The notes under the pieces are model-generated. The model was not told where the DNA came from. It saw only the letters and a program-made list of their open reading frames with translations, and searched no databases. A DNA stretch of 28,603 nt, taken from positions 1-28,603 of the IMG/VR virus record IMGVR_UViG_3300020215_000120; one strand, 5' to 3'. A program made the translations under genes and the position numbers. Source of the DNA: a virus. Positions 5,101-11,893 of the stretch are shown in pieces. Every line of letters begins with the position of its first letter. Within the stretch, counting starts at the first letter, position 1.

Positions 5101-7947
5101 GAACGCCGCCTGCACGTCGGGCCTGGAGGCGGCATCGGCGGGGGCGGCCTCCTTCGCCGGCTTCGGCGCTTCCTTGGGCTGCTCCTTGGGGGCCTTGGCC
5201 CGCACGGCCGCGACCAGCCGGTCGGCGACCTTGGCGGCCAGGTCCCACTTCACGCCCGACGCCTTCACCCCGTGCTCGGCCTTGATGGCCTTGATCTCCG
5301 CCACGGTGAGGCCGCGCAGGGTGCTGGCCAGGGCGTGGATGTCGTCGGCCGTCGCCGCGTCCCCCTTGGCGATGTGGGCCAGCACGGCCTCGCGGGCCTT
5401 GGCCGGGTCGCCCTTGGGGCGCTTCGGCCCCTGATGGCGCTCCTCCTGCCCGCGCTTCCACTCGGCGTGCTCGGCCTCCGTGCGCTTGGGCGAGTCCTTG
5501 CCGCCCAGCGGGGCGCGGCGGATCTTGCCGCCGACCTTGGTGTAGCGGTTGTTCCCGACCGTCCAGACCTCGCCTTCCTGCCGCGCCGTGCGGGCCTTCT
5601 CGCTGCACCACGACCACGACTTGCGGGCCAGGGCGGCGGCCCGGCGCTCCCCGGCGTCGGCCCAGGACCAGGCCTTGGAGCCGGACGGCTCCGGCTCCTC
5701 GGGCGGGCCGTCCATGTCGAGCCTGCCGTCGGGCGTCAGCTGCAGGACCGTGCCCTCGCCCCAGTATTCGTCGGCGTCCTCGTCGCTCCAGACCTCGACC
5801 CGCCTGTTGTCGGGGTTCAGGGCCAGCCGCACGCCCTCGTAGTCGCCGGCCAGCTCCCTGGCCCAGGCGGCGATCTCCTCCTGCGTGAGCTGGCCCCGGT
5901 TGAACAGCTGCGTGACCGCCGCCCCGTAATGCTCGCTCAGCTCCGGGTCGGCCTCGTCGGACAGCTCCATCCGCTCCGCCTCCTCGGCACGCTCGTCGTC
6001 GGTCATCATGACGACCTGGCCGGTGAGCGGGGACTCCCTGGCGAACGCCCTCCCGCCGAACTCGGCCTCGATGGCGTCGTCGTGCCAGATCTCCAGGCGG
6101 CCCGTCTCCGGGTTGATGCACGGCTCGTAGAAGAAGCGGTCCGACCCCAGCCCGCCCTTGTCGGCGCGGATAGCCTCGCGGATCTTGTCAAGGACCGCGT
6201 CGTTCAGCCCGCCCTGCTCCTCCCAGTCGCGGATCTCGGGCGTGATGAACCGCTCCGTCAGCTCCTCGTCGGGGCCGGAAGGGGCGTCGTCCTCGGCGTC
6301 CTCGTCCTCCTCGCTGTCCTCCGGCACGTCCTCGGCACCCGCTTCCGCCGGGGCGTCCTCCGCGAGCAGGCGCTCCAGCTCGGCGAGGGCGTCGTCCTCG
6401 GAGAGGCCGGTGTCCGCGCCGGGCGCGTCGGCCCCGCCGCCTCCGCCCCCGTCCGGGCTGACCCAGCGGCGCGTCTCCTCCTTCCACTGGAGGCCGGGAC
6501 GCGGGGGAGGCCCCGGCGGCCCCGCCTTGGCGGCCCAGCTCCAGGCCTTCTCGCCCGACGGCTCGTCCTCGCCGCTCTCGGCCAGGAGCCGCTCCGGTTC
6601 CGCCAGGGCGTCGTCGTCCTCCAGGGCCGCCGCCTCGGCCTCCAGGGCCTGGAGCGCCTGCTCGGCCTGCTCCAGGGCCAGCGAAGCGCCCTCCATCATG
6701 GCGAAGGCCTCCTCGGCGGCCTCCTCGGCGGCCTCGCCCGCGCCGCCGGCCTCGCGCCAGGACAGGTAGAGCGCCTCGACCGCGGAGGCGCTCCGCTCCG
6801 CCTCGCGCAGCCCGTTGGCGGCCAGCACCGCCGCCGCCGCCAGGTCGCCGGCCCGCGCCCGCTCCCAGGCCTCCGCCGGGTCCAGGCCCTGCTCCTCGGC
6901 CAGGGCAAGGGCGGCCTCCTCCAGGCGGTCGGCGTGGTCGCCGATGTCGCGCAGGGCCGACGCGGCGGCCTCCCAGGCCTCCTCGCCGGCGGGGACCTCC
7001 TTGAGCGCCGCCTGCAAGGCCGGCAGCGCGTCGGACAGGGGGGCCAGCGCCCCGGCCGCCGCGGATCGCGCCGGGGGCGGAGGCGGAGCCGGCCGGGCCT
7101 CCGGGGCGTCGGGCGATCCGGGACCGGAGGCGGGCGCGGCCTCCTCCTTGCCGCCCCCCTCGCGCGCCCAGCGGCGCGTCTCCTCGCGCCAGACGAGTCC
7201 CGGCCTGGGCGGAGGCCCCGGAGGGCCGGCCTTGCCCGCCCATTCCCAGGCCTTGGCCGCCATCCCCGCCGCGTCCCAGCCGCCCCGGACGGGCAGCGAG
7301 CGGCGGTCCGGCAGGAAAGGCCGCATGCTGTCCAGCAGCACGGGAGCCAGGGGGCGAGAACACCAACTCTTGCCGACGATGGCGCGGGCGGCCTCGCCGT
7401 TCACCGGGACGCTGGCGAAGCTGCACTCGACCAGCTCGGACCGCAGGATGAGCTTGCCCGCCGGGCCGTTCGCCGTGGCCCGGAAGCCCTGCTCGGGGTC
7501 GGGCGGCAACGCCTCCCACTCGATGGGGCGGAAGCCGGCGGAGCAGCCCGCCAGCATGCCCTCCTCGATCAGCGCGAACACCTGCTCGGCCATGAGGGAC
7601 CGCTGGGAAAAGTGGGCGGTGTGCCACATCTCGCCCGCCTCGGGGTCGCTCTCGACGGTGTAGACGCCCTCGGGAGTGCGGTCCACGGCGATGGGCAGCG
7701 GGTAGGCCCGGCCGTGGTCCCAGAGGCAGACCGGGTTGAGTTCGTGGGAGGAGGTGTCCATGCCGGCCACGGAGACCACGTCGCCCTGCCGGTCGCGCTT
7801 GGCCTCGCTGGTGAGCAGGGCGCGCACGGTCATCCGCCGCCCGTCGGCTTTCATGGGCCGCACGGGGGCCTGCATGCCCAGCATCAAGCCGGCCAGCCCC
7901 TGCCCCCCGGGGCCGGCGTCCTTGAGCGTGTACGCGAATTCGGCCAT
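2185..7947 (-). CDS. Giant prohead protease - ADP-ribosyltransferase polyprotein, 1,920 aa
   Basis: Residues 1-200 match HK97-type prohead (U35) serine proteases: His78 in WDHG, Ser136 in LAGCSAGF, and the strand ELVECSFASVPVN. A long low-complexity middle follows, with acidic coiled-coil stretches, three GPPGPPPRPG-containing linker repeats (about 241, 476, 1375) and several winged-helix-like segments. Residues 1440-1625 resemble the exotoxin-type ADP-ribosyltransferase fold: Arg1511 in VWRG, an STS-like S-A-S at 1540-1542, and catalytic E1584-K-E1586 in EKEFILP. The start at 7947 is preceded by AAGGAG; an upstream ATG at 7977 lacks a good site. The usual protease is about 200 aa, so this is extraordinary. 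It may be cleaved and the toxin domain packaged in the virion, which is inference. Confidence 0.85.
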   Translation of the reverse strand: MAEFAYTLKDAGPGGQGLAGLMLGMQAPVRPMKADGRRMTVRALLTSEAKRDRQGDVVSVAGMDTSSHELNPVCLWDHGRAYPLPIAVDRTPEGVYTVESDPEAGEMWHTAHFSQRSLMAEQVFALIEEGMLAGCSAGFRPIEWEALPPDPEQGFRATANGPAGKLILRSELVECSFASVPVNGEAARAIVGKSWCSRPLAPVLLDSMRPFLPDRRSLPVRGGWDAAGMAAKAWEWAGKAGPPGPPPRPGLVWREETRRWAREGGGKEEAAPASGPGSPDAPEARPAPPPPPARSAAAGALAPLSDALPALQAALKEVPAGEEAWEAAASALRDIGDHADRLEEAALALAEEQGLDPAEAWERARAGDLAAAAVLAANGLREAERSASAVEALYLSWREAGGAGEAAEEAAEEAFAMMEGASLALEQAEQALQALEAEAAALEDDDALAEPERLLAESGEDEPSGEKAWSWAAKAGPPGPPPRPGLQWKEETRRWVSPDGGGGGGADAPGADTGLSEDDALAELERLLAEDAPAEAGAEDVPEDSEEDEDAEDDAPSGPDEELTERFITPEIRDWEEQGGLNDAVLDKIREAIRADKGGLGSDRFFYEPCINPETGRLEIWHDDAIEAEFGGRAFARESPLTGQVVMMTDDERAEEAERMELSDEADPELSEHYGAAVTQLFNRGQLTQEEIAAWARELAGDYEGVRLALNPDNRRVEVWSDEDADEYWGEGTVLQLTPDGRLDMDGPPEEPEPSGSKAWSWADAGERRAAALARKSWSWCSEKARTARQEGEVWTVGNNRYTKVGGKIRRAPLGGKDSPKRTEAEHAEWKRGQEERHQGPKRPKGDPAKAREAVLAHIAKGDAATADDIHALASTLRGLTVAEIKAIKAEHGVKASGVKWDLAAKVADRLVAAVRAKAPKEQPKEAPKPAKEAAPADAASRPDVQAAFGDAYRRLHDATARLGGIVKIPELADEMKAAVPGLTTEEIHAALQQWMKEDKLTLQVANDPHLEERAGEGFHLPYGDGIGTHGLRFYVQARDEQASAFPPAEAPKPPQAGKPAPGKPADLSKPSPEGRVIPGGPPKPPEPGFTGTDRLGREWQNGELVARRDDEPEAKPAKADAPAGKAKPFGDPAKLTGERAFDIIEGIRDEGRRKAMAEAMIAARPDMAEEIGRYLEIAAENQPAAAPAKAPPAKAAPAAAKPAPPAASAGKVLHDEDGLRVVEKPGPDGIPVPETAIDEPRGIALAKEHADAMAEAANTIRLYKGGSGTVPLLARDLRQEVQRRTGRAMTLGEAFDAIHALNQAGVIELHKLNEVQSIPEAQRLSAGIHKDDRFYHYTMGPDKDVTGDDVRRAVEALEAKRAKQKPAAPERSGPPGPPPRPGLEWDDQAKRWVSSKDDEHAEAKPAEAAPKAKAPAFPSDKAARKMLDVSALPEAARQAALSLPAGLKEAVRRYTVDEDNEAGEKPVYQELNRALREGKEPPADARAVHEGLLRAFAATPPLAEPVMVWRGVRGGADVLRQAQEALSSGGPLVLAGHQSASRRPAMAVSGFGPAGPGNEGAVLLEIAARHGIDADEIGAAQNEKEFILPHGSRFRVAGIKEVPFVQAGKKTMRQVVQLEQLPEEAAGGKGSGTAKPAAPAPSAPAPAAPPSANDVLARLKAGKIDKGEAARLLAAIKAAKAPAGPQEGGGAKGDAPAPAAPGGPAKPPEGPPKAPAGGSADDADPVRRHLPALRSRIEQSGGITTDAIAESAGISRDEADAVAGALLDEGMIRRRIAWVPGDFVAVPPEEREFHARYRAGRKADAAKKAREAEEAEAEAARKAEERKTLPRSSAGDGDTAGPGGEPAYYSKRDGVRYAIQRDRRTVEVHGRGADMLAGDLEAAGFRKDRKSGKWIGQLGRLHDVDPVAHETLAYGTDSH
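3769..3831 (-). repeat. Collagen-like linker repeat 3 in the polyprotein
   Basis: It encodes SGPPGPPPRPGLEWDDQAKRW, the most diverged of three copies of a 21-22 residue linker with core GPPGPPPRPGLxW and a final RRW or KRW. It stands just before the ADP-ribosyltransferase domain, so it may mark a domain boundary or a processing site. Confidence 0.7.
6463..6528 (-). repeat. Collagen-like linker repeat 2 in the polyprotein
   Basis: This is a second copy of the GPPGPPPRPG linker, followed by LQWKEETRRW and preceded by KAWSWAAKA. It matches the first copy over nearly all of its 22 residues. Confidence 0.75.
7168..7233 (-). repeat. Collagen-like linker repeat 1 in the polyprotein
   Basis: This is the first copy of the linker, with LVWREETRRW after the GPPGPPPRPG core and KAWEWAGKA before it. 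It lies about 40 residues after the end of the protease domain, a plausible place for cleavage between protease and C-terminal cargo. Confidence 0.75.
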
Positions 7948-7998
7948 GCCGCGGCTCCTTGGTGGAACCGACAGCATGGCCGACGCTGGCCGCCGGGG

Positions 7999-8625
7999 TC
8001 AATCAGCCGAAAGATGTGCCCACCTGTTCCGGCATACGATGTTCTTGATGTGCCGCTCGCTGACGCCGAAAGCGACAGCAAGAGCTGCCGGACTGCTGCC
8101 CTCGGAGGCCAGCCGGCGGATTTCTCGGACCTTGTCCTCTGTCAGCTTCGCCGTGCCGCACGCTTCGCCCCGCTGGCGAGCCTGCCGGCCCTTCTGGTTT
8201 CGATCTGCCATGTTGTCTGCATGCGTGCCCAGGAACAGATGGGCCGGATTCACGCAAGGCGGATTGTCGCACTTGTGGCAGACAAGCATCCCCTCGGGGA
8301 TCGGCCCGCGGTGCAGCTCCCAGGAGAAGCGATGGACGAACACCCTGCCTTCGGGCAGGACCAGGCGGATATGCCCGTCCGGCCCGGGCGACCCCTGGAA
8401 AGGCCAGCAGTCGTCCGGCCCGCGACGATCCACCATCGCCCAGAAGCGGTCCGCGGGAGGCTGCGGCGGCCGCCCGCCTTGATGGCCGTTGATGTGCTTC
8501 GGGATGCCGTCGCGGACATGGTGCCACCGCAAGACGATCCGCTCGCCGCACCCGCAGGCGCATAGGATCGGATCGGGGTTGGCCTCGACAAGGGCACGGA
8601 ACTTAGTCCGGCGCGGCTTCGCCAT
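7999..8625 (-). CDS. HNH homing-type endonuclease, 208 aa
   Basis: The N-terminus has a small metal-site-like stretch (CACGCGE at 22-28). The central HNH_3 domain (about 58-145) shows His99 in VHRFSW, CHKC at 116-119, and CVNPAHLFLGTHADN with Asn126 and His129. This is the ββα-metal nuclease core of free-standing and intron-encoded phage HNH enzymes. The C-terminus (158-205) is a helix-turn-helix DNA-recognition segment (KLTEDKVREIRRLA, then FGVSERHIKNIV). The start at 8625 (MAKPRR) has GAGAGG upstream; an earlier ATG at 8679 would overlap a hairpin. The gene is visibly less GC-rich than its neighbours and splits the portal-protease pair, which suggests a mobile insertion. Confidence 0.85.
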   Translation of the reverse strand: MAKPRRTKFRALVEANPDPILCACGCGERIVLRWHHVRDGIPKHINGHQGGRPPQPPADRFWAMVDRRGPDDCWPFQGSPGPDGHIRLVLPEGRVFVHRFSWELHRGPIPEGMLVCHKCDNPPCVNPAHLFLGTHADNMADRNQKGRQARQRGEACGTAKLTEDKVREIRRLASEGSSPAALAVAFGVSERHIKNIVCRNRWAHLSAD

Positions 8626-8658
8626 GACGTTCGCCTCTCGACAGGTGGCGTCGTGGAA

Positions 8659-8693
8659 GGGGCCGCGAGACGCTATCAACGCCTCGCGGCCCC
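8659..8693 (-). terminator. Strong hairpin between the tRNA-like element and the HNH gene
   Basis: GGGGCCGCGAG and CTCGCGGCCCC form a perfect 11-bp stem with a 13-nt loop. On the minus strand it follows the tRNA-Met-like element by about 15 bases and precedes the HNH start by 34. It could terminate the tRNA transcript or act as a leader structure for the HNH gene. Only a short TTCC follows on the minus strand. Confidence 0.45.
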
Positions 8694-8707
8694 GTTCATT
8701 CTCTCAG

Positions 8708-8776
8708 TGCGGGAACCTGGTGTCGATCCAGGCTTCCAGAGCTTATGAGGCTCCAGCGGGCACCGGCCCTTCCCAC
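8708..8776 (-). tRNA. tRNA-Met(CAU)-like element with a shortened D arm
   Basis: Read 5' to 3' on the minus strand it has an acceptor GTGGGAA pairing with TTCCCGC (one G-U pair). A small arm GGGC-CGGT-GCCC stands where the D arm should be. The anticodon arm is GGAGC-CTCATAA-GCTCT, and CTCATAA is the loop of bacterial Met tRNAs (anticodon CAU). A 5-nt variable loop and a T arm CCTGG-ATCGACA-CCAGG follow, directly abutting the acceptor. The D-side region is 15 nt against the usual 17 or more, and CCA is not encoded. It is either a divergent phage tRNA or a tRNA-derived structure. Confidence 0.45.
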
Positions 8777-8965
8777 ATTCGGCACACGCCAGGCGGGAGA
8801 AGCAACCTCCCCACCGAAGCCTAGGTACTGCGGCGTGCTAACCCCGGCGTGCGCCTCGCAACCTTCGCCCCGTTCCTGCTCCCAGGGCAGGCGCTCGGGG
8901 CCGTCTTCGTTGATGATCGTACAGTAATCTACGGCCATCGCCCCGCCCGGATTCAGCCCGCCCCC

Positions 8966-8982
8966 GATTCCTATACGGAATC
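8966..8982. promoter_or_regulatory. Operator-like inverted repeat with TATA-type centre
   Basis: GATTCC (8966-8971), TATAC, then GGAATC (8977-8982) form a perfect 6-bp inverted repeat with a 5-bp AT-rich centre. It lies between a terminator-like hairpin and the tRNA-like element, where a promoter or repressor site for the insert would be expected. No convincing -35 is seen. Confidence 0.3.
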
Positions 8983-8988
8983 CCTCCG

Positions 8989-9015
8989 GCCCGTGCCGTC
9001 GCATCCCGCACGGGC
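8989..9015 (-). terminator. Hairpin downstream of the portal operon
   Basis: GCCCGTGC and GCACGGGC form a perfect 8-bp stem with an 11-nt loop, starting 11 bases after the stop codon of the 85-aa gene on the minus strand. No T-tract follows. The loop contains GGATGCGA on the minus strand; the same octamer is in the hairpin after the MazG-like gene (22515-22540), so the two may be related. Confidence 0.45.
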
Positions 9016-9026
9016 GCTACAGGGCG

Positions 9027-9284
9027 TCAGCGGGCGCGGGCGAACCCCGCCCGCTGCGGCTGCACGGGCTGCACAGGGGCCTGCGCAGCCGCCACGGACT
9101 GCAAGGCCGCGTGCAGGACGGCGAGGCCGACCGGATCGCGGCCCAGGCCCTTGAGGTAGGCCAGCAGGCCCGGCTCGACGATGCCGGGCACGGCCCCGGC
9201 CAGGGCCTCGAGGAAGCCCGCCACCTCGCCGGCGTCGCGGGCGAGGTCGTCCAGGGGGGAGGGTGCGTGGTCGTGCTGGCTCAT
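9027..9284 (-). CDS. Hypothetical protein, 85 aa, after portal
   Basis: Its ATG overlaps the portal stop by one base (TGATG at 9282-9286), so the two are translationally coupled. The product is acidic and helical in the first 60 residues (LDDLARDAGEVAGFLEALAG), then has a Gln/Pro-rich tail (APVQPVQPQ). No family is recognised. Its position suggests a head-assembly accessory or small structural protein. Confidence 0.65.
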   Translation of the reverse strand: MSQHDHAPSPLDDLARDAGEVAGFLEALAGAVPGIVEPGLLAYLKGLGRDPVGLAVLHAALQSVAAAQAPVQPVQPQRAGFARAR

Positions 9285-10825
9285 CAGTGCCCGTTCCTGC
9301 TAGTGCCGTTGGCGAGATACGACTTCAGCCGCGGCGGCAGGCTGCCTTGCCCCAGGCCGCCCGGGTCGGGCGTGCTGGCCGCCAGGCCGGCGTCCTGCGT
9401 GTCGCTGGCGTCCAGGCCGGCCAGGAGCGACTCCAGGCTGCCCGAGGCGGCGGAATCGCCTCCGGGGGCGTCCGGCGCTCCCGCCTGCGCCGCGGCGGCC
9501 TCGGCCTTCTGCATCTGCGCGGCGGCCTGGCCGGTCCAGGCCCGCTCCTTGCCCCAGTCGCCATCGACCGGGTCCATGTCGAGGCCGGCCCTCAATTCGT
9601 CGTAGGTCAGCGCCCCGACGCTCACCGCCAGCGAGAGGTTCTGGCGCCGCTGGTCCTTGTCGTCGATGGCGGCCGGGATGAACTCGACCGAATGGTCGTC
9701 GCCCCAGTGCGGCCACACCAGCTGGCAGTTGACGCAGTCCGCCAGGAGCTGCAGCAGCGGCGACATCGACAGCACGTTGAACTGCTTGAGCGAGGCGTAC
9801 AGGGCGGCGTAGCTCGAGGCCTCGGCCATGAACGCCAGGATCTTTGTCGTCCCGAAGGCGGAGAGCACGAAGTCCACCAGCTGGCTCCAGGCCTGCTCGA
9901 AGCCCATGTCGGTGCTGGAGCGGCTCCAGGGGGAGAGCTTGGCCCCGGGCGACATCACCGCCACCCGGCCCGTGTTCTCCGGGCCGCCGTACTTGGCGGC
10001 GAACTCCTCCTTGAGCCGGTCCAGCTCGTCCTGGTCGGGCATGTTCGCCTGCGGGTCCAGCTCGACGACGCCGGAGGGGTTGATCCCCTGGCGCATCATG
10101 TAGCTGCGCGAGCGGTCCACCGCCTCCAGGGCCTCGATCTGCAGGCCGACCGCCGTGAGCGGGCTGTAGCTGTCGTACTGCACCAGGGGATGGGGGAAAT
10201 CGACGCGCAGCACCTCGTCGGCGGGGATGACCACGCCGCCCGGCCTCATCAGGCCCGGCATGGCGGCGAAGGGGCCGTAGCTGAAGTAGGGCAGGACGCG
10301 GTAGGCCCCCTCGGGGTACTCGCCGGAGCGGAGCATCGGCTGCCAGGTGCCCGTGGGGATGCACCAGGCCTCGGCGGGCACGCCGTTGCCGTCGCGCAGG
10401 TGCCAGGCCAGGGCGGTGCCGGTCAGGCACAGCTGCTGCACCAGGCGGCGGCGCAGCTGGCCCCCCGTCTCCTTGCTGTTGGGCCGGCGCATCAGGCGGG
10501 CCAGGGGGTGGCTGCGCTCCACCGGCTCGGCGTCGCCGGAGCCGTCGGACATGGCCGAGCCGTCGCGGTGCCGCACGACGCGCACCTCGCAGGAGGCCGC
10601 CATGTCGGACAGCACCTTGATGGCGACGTGGACGGCCCCCAGCTGGTGCCGGGACTGCTCGAGGCGGTTGTCGGTCCACTGGCCCGGCGCCCAGGAGCGC
10701 AGGCTGCGCAGGTAGAGCGACTGCCCCTGCGCGTCGGCCTCGCGGCGGCCGGAGTCGGGGGACTGCCCCCCGGCCGGCTGCGGCCTCGCGTAGCTTCGTC
10801 CAGACCATCGGCGCGGCGCTGCCAT
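9284..10825 (-). CDS. Phage portal protein, HK97 family, 513 aa
   Basis: The portal forms the dodecameric ring at one capsid vertex through which DNA is packaged and ejected. The order of segments fits the HK97-type family (Phage_portal). After a basic N-terminus come VHVAIKVLSDMAASCEVRVV, a block with NSKETGGQLRRRLVQQLCLTG, VLRVDFPHP and SYMMRQGINPSGVVELD. Then follow FGTTKILAF and a C-terminal stem-like helix (LSLAVSVGALTYDELRAGL). Length is somewhat longer than the usual 400-450 because of an Ala/Gly/Asp-rich tail. It sits between the terminase and protease genes, as expected. Confidence 0.9.
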   Translation of the reverse strand: MAAPRRWSGRSYARPQPAGGQSPDSGRREADAQGQSLYLRSLRSWAPGQWTDNRLEQSRHQLGAVHVAIKVLSDMAASCEVRVVRHRDGSAMSDGSGDAEPVERSHPLARLMRRPNSKETGGQLRRRLVQQLCLTGTALAWHLRDGNGVPAEAWCIPTGTWQPMLRSGEYPEGAYRVLPYFSYGPFAAMPGLMRPGGVVIPADEVLRVDFPHPLVQYDSYSPLTAVGLQIEALEAVDRSRSYMMRQGINPSGVVELDPQANMPDQDELDRLKEEFAAKYGGPENTGRVAVMSPGAKLSPWSRSSTDMGFEQAWSQLVDFVLSAFGTTKILAFMAEASSYAALYASLKQFNVLSMSPLLQLLADCVNCQLVWPHWGDDHSVEFIPAAIDDKDQRRQNLSLAVSVGALTYDELRAGLDMDPVDGDWGKERAWTGQAAAQMQKAEAAAAQAGAPDAPGGDSAASGSLESLLAGLDASDTQDAGLAASTPDPGGLGQGSLPPRLKSYLANGTSRNGH

Positions 10826-10858
10826 GCCCGGCAGTCTGCGGCGGGCGGAGGCGGGGCG

Positions 10859-11179
10859 TCAAGCAGGGACGGAAGGCCGGGGGCCGCTGCCGTCGCCGGG
10901 GACGACATGGTCGGGCATCGGCGGCCTGTCCCCCTCGGCGGCCCGCATCGCCTCGATCCTGGCGTGCAGCACCAGCCGCGCGTCGAAGAGGGGCGGCAAG
11001 GCGATGCCGAAGCCGAACGGGTCGGGGTTCGGCACGCCGGCGTCGGAGATCAGCACCTCGATCTCCAGTGCGCCGATGCGCAGCTTCCCCCGCTGCCCTT
11101 TCAGCGAGAGGATCGTTTCCTCGTCCATGCCCCGGACGATCTCCAGGGCGGCATCCGCGAGCATCGGTCGGCTGGCCAT
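10859..11179 (-). CDS. Hypothetical protein, 106 aa, upstream of portal
   Basis: The ATG at 11179 is preceded by AGGAGG at 7 bases, one of the best ribosome binding sites in the window. The product has an N-terminal helix (ADAALEIVRGMDEETILSL), a central beta-like part (KLRIGALEIEVLISDAG) and a Pro-rich tail. No family is recognised. It lies 33 bases before the portal gene, in the packaging operon. Confidence 0.7.
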   Translation of the reverse strand: MASRPMLADAALEIVRGMDEETILSLKGQRGKLRIGALEIEVLISDAGVPNPDPFGFGIALPPLFDARLVLHARIEAMRAAEGDRPPMPDHVVPGDGSGPRPSVPA

Positions 11180-11223
11180 TCCTGATCCTCCTTTGTCGCC
11201 TTCGGGAATGCAAGGGCGGGGCG

Positions 11224-11451
11224 TCAAGCGGGGGCCTGCTCGCGGATCTTGCCGGCGACGGCGCGGCACGCCAGGGCCATGTCGTTGAGGAGGCAGTAGT
11301 ATTCGTCCCTGGTGTCGGACGGCAGCCCGCCCCATTTGGCGGAATGGCTGTCGCGTACCTGCTCGTGCGTCGCGGCCTCGGCCTCGGCGATCCGGGCGCA
11401 CCGCTCCCGCTCCGCCCTGACGGCCTCGACGAGCAAGTCGCGCTGGTTCAT
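11224..11451 (-). CDS. Hypothetical helical protein, 75 aa
   Basis: The start overlaps the stop of the 138-aa gene upstream by ATGA. The product is almost wholly helical, with the charged segment VRAERERCARIAEAEAATHE and a second helix YYCLLNDMALACRAVAGKI. Such ERERCARIAE segments are common in small phage proteins without known function. It lies in the packaging operon between TerL and portal. Confidence 0.65.
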   Translation of the reverse strand: MNQRDLLVEAVRAERERCARIAEAEAATHEQVRDSHSAKWGGLPSDTRDEYYCLLNDMALACRAVAGKIREQAPA

Positions 11452-11864
11452 GCCGCGGCCCTCCTGGCGGCCAGCACGGCCTCGATGCGCCCGCTGTCCT
11501 CCGCGCTGCCGTGCTGGCGGAACCATGCGGCCAGCTCCAGGGCCAGGGCGAGCCAGCCCGGATCGACCGCGCCGTCGGGCGGCATCTCGCCCAGGATGCA
11601 CCACCGGGGGCTGAAGGGGTACAGCTTGACCGGCTCGGAGTCCTCGCGGGCGGCCATGCGCTCGCGCGCCTCCAGGGAGGGCCGTCCGGGCCGGCACGCC
11701 TCGTCCGGGTCGCTCCAGCCGTCCACATGGCCGCCGTTCCAGTGCAGGCCGTTGCCGCCCACGCAGAAGACGTAGGCCAGCGCCTTGATCCGCCGAAGGG
11801 GGCCTCGCCCGAACAGGGCGGGCCAGCCGTCGGCCAGCCGCATGATGCATTCTTCCGCGTTCAT
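11448..11864 (-). CDS. Hypothetical protein, 138 aa
   Basis: The protein is rich in Trp, with motifs LHWNGGHVDGWSDPDE and FSPRWCILGEMPPDG and a helical C-terminus (LALALELAAWFRQHG). I do not recognise the family. The stop overlaps the next start by ATGA, and the gene begins 29 bases after the TerL stop, so it belongs to the packaging operon. Confidence 0.7.
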   Translation of the reverse strand: MNAEECIMRLADGWPALFGRGPLRRIKALAYVFCVGGNGLHWNGGHVDGWSDPDEACRPGRPSLEARERMAAREDSEPVKLYPFSPRWCILGEMPPDGAVDPGWLALALELAAWFRQHGSAEDSGRIEAVLAARRAAA

Positions 11865-11893
11865 GGCTCCATCCTACGCCACGGGGGAAAGGC

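Larger units (their letters stand above)
8626..9026. other. Intergenic region of 401 bp without a convincing gene
   Basis: This gap between the HNH gene and the 85-aa gene is lower in GC than its surroundings. Read along the minus strand it holds a terminator-like hairpin (9015-8989), an inverted repeat with a TATA-like core (8982-8966), a tRNA-Met-like element (8776-8708) and a strong hairpin (8693-8659) before the HNH start. A minus-strand frame at 8696-8938 is open but overlaps the tRNA-like element and has no clear ribosome binding site, so I do not call it. Confidence 0.6.

Noticed and set aside
7948-7977. Earlier start for the giant protein (10 extra residues)
   Set aside because: No ribosome binding site precedes 7977, while AAGGAG sits 7 bases before 7947.
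4858-8565. 1,235-aa plus-strand protein
   Set aside because: It spans the giant protein gene and the HNH gene on the opposite strand, with shadow-type composition and no domain.
8696-8938. 80-aa minus-strand gene
   Set aside because: The frame is open but overlaps the tRNA-Met-like element, has no convincing ribosome binding site and its composition in the second half is unlike a protein.
7999-9026. Group I intron carrying the HNH gene
   Set aside because: The insert does not interrupt a gene (both flanking genes have their own start or stop), and I see no intron core elements.
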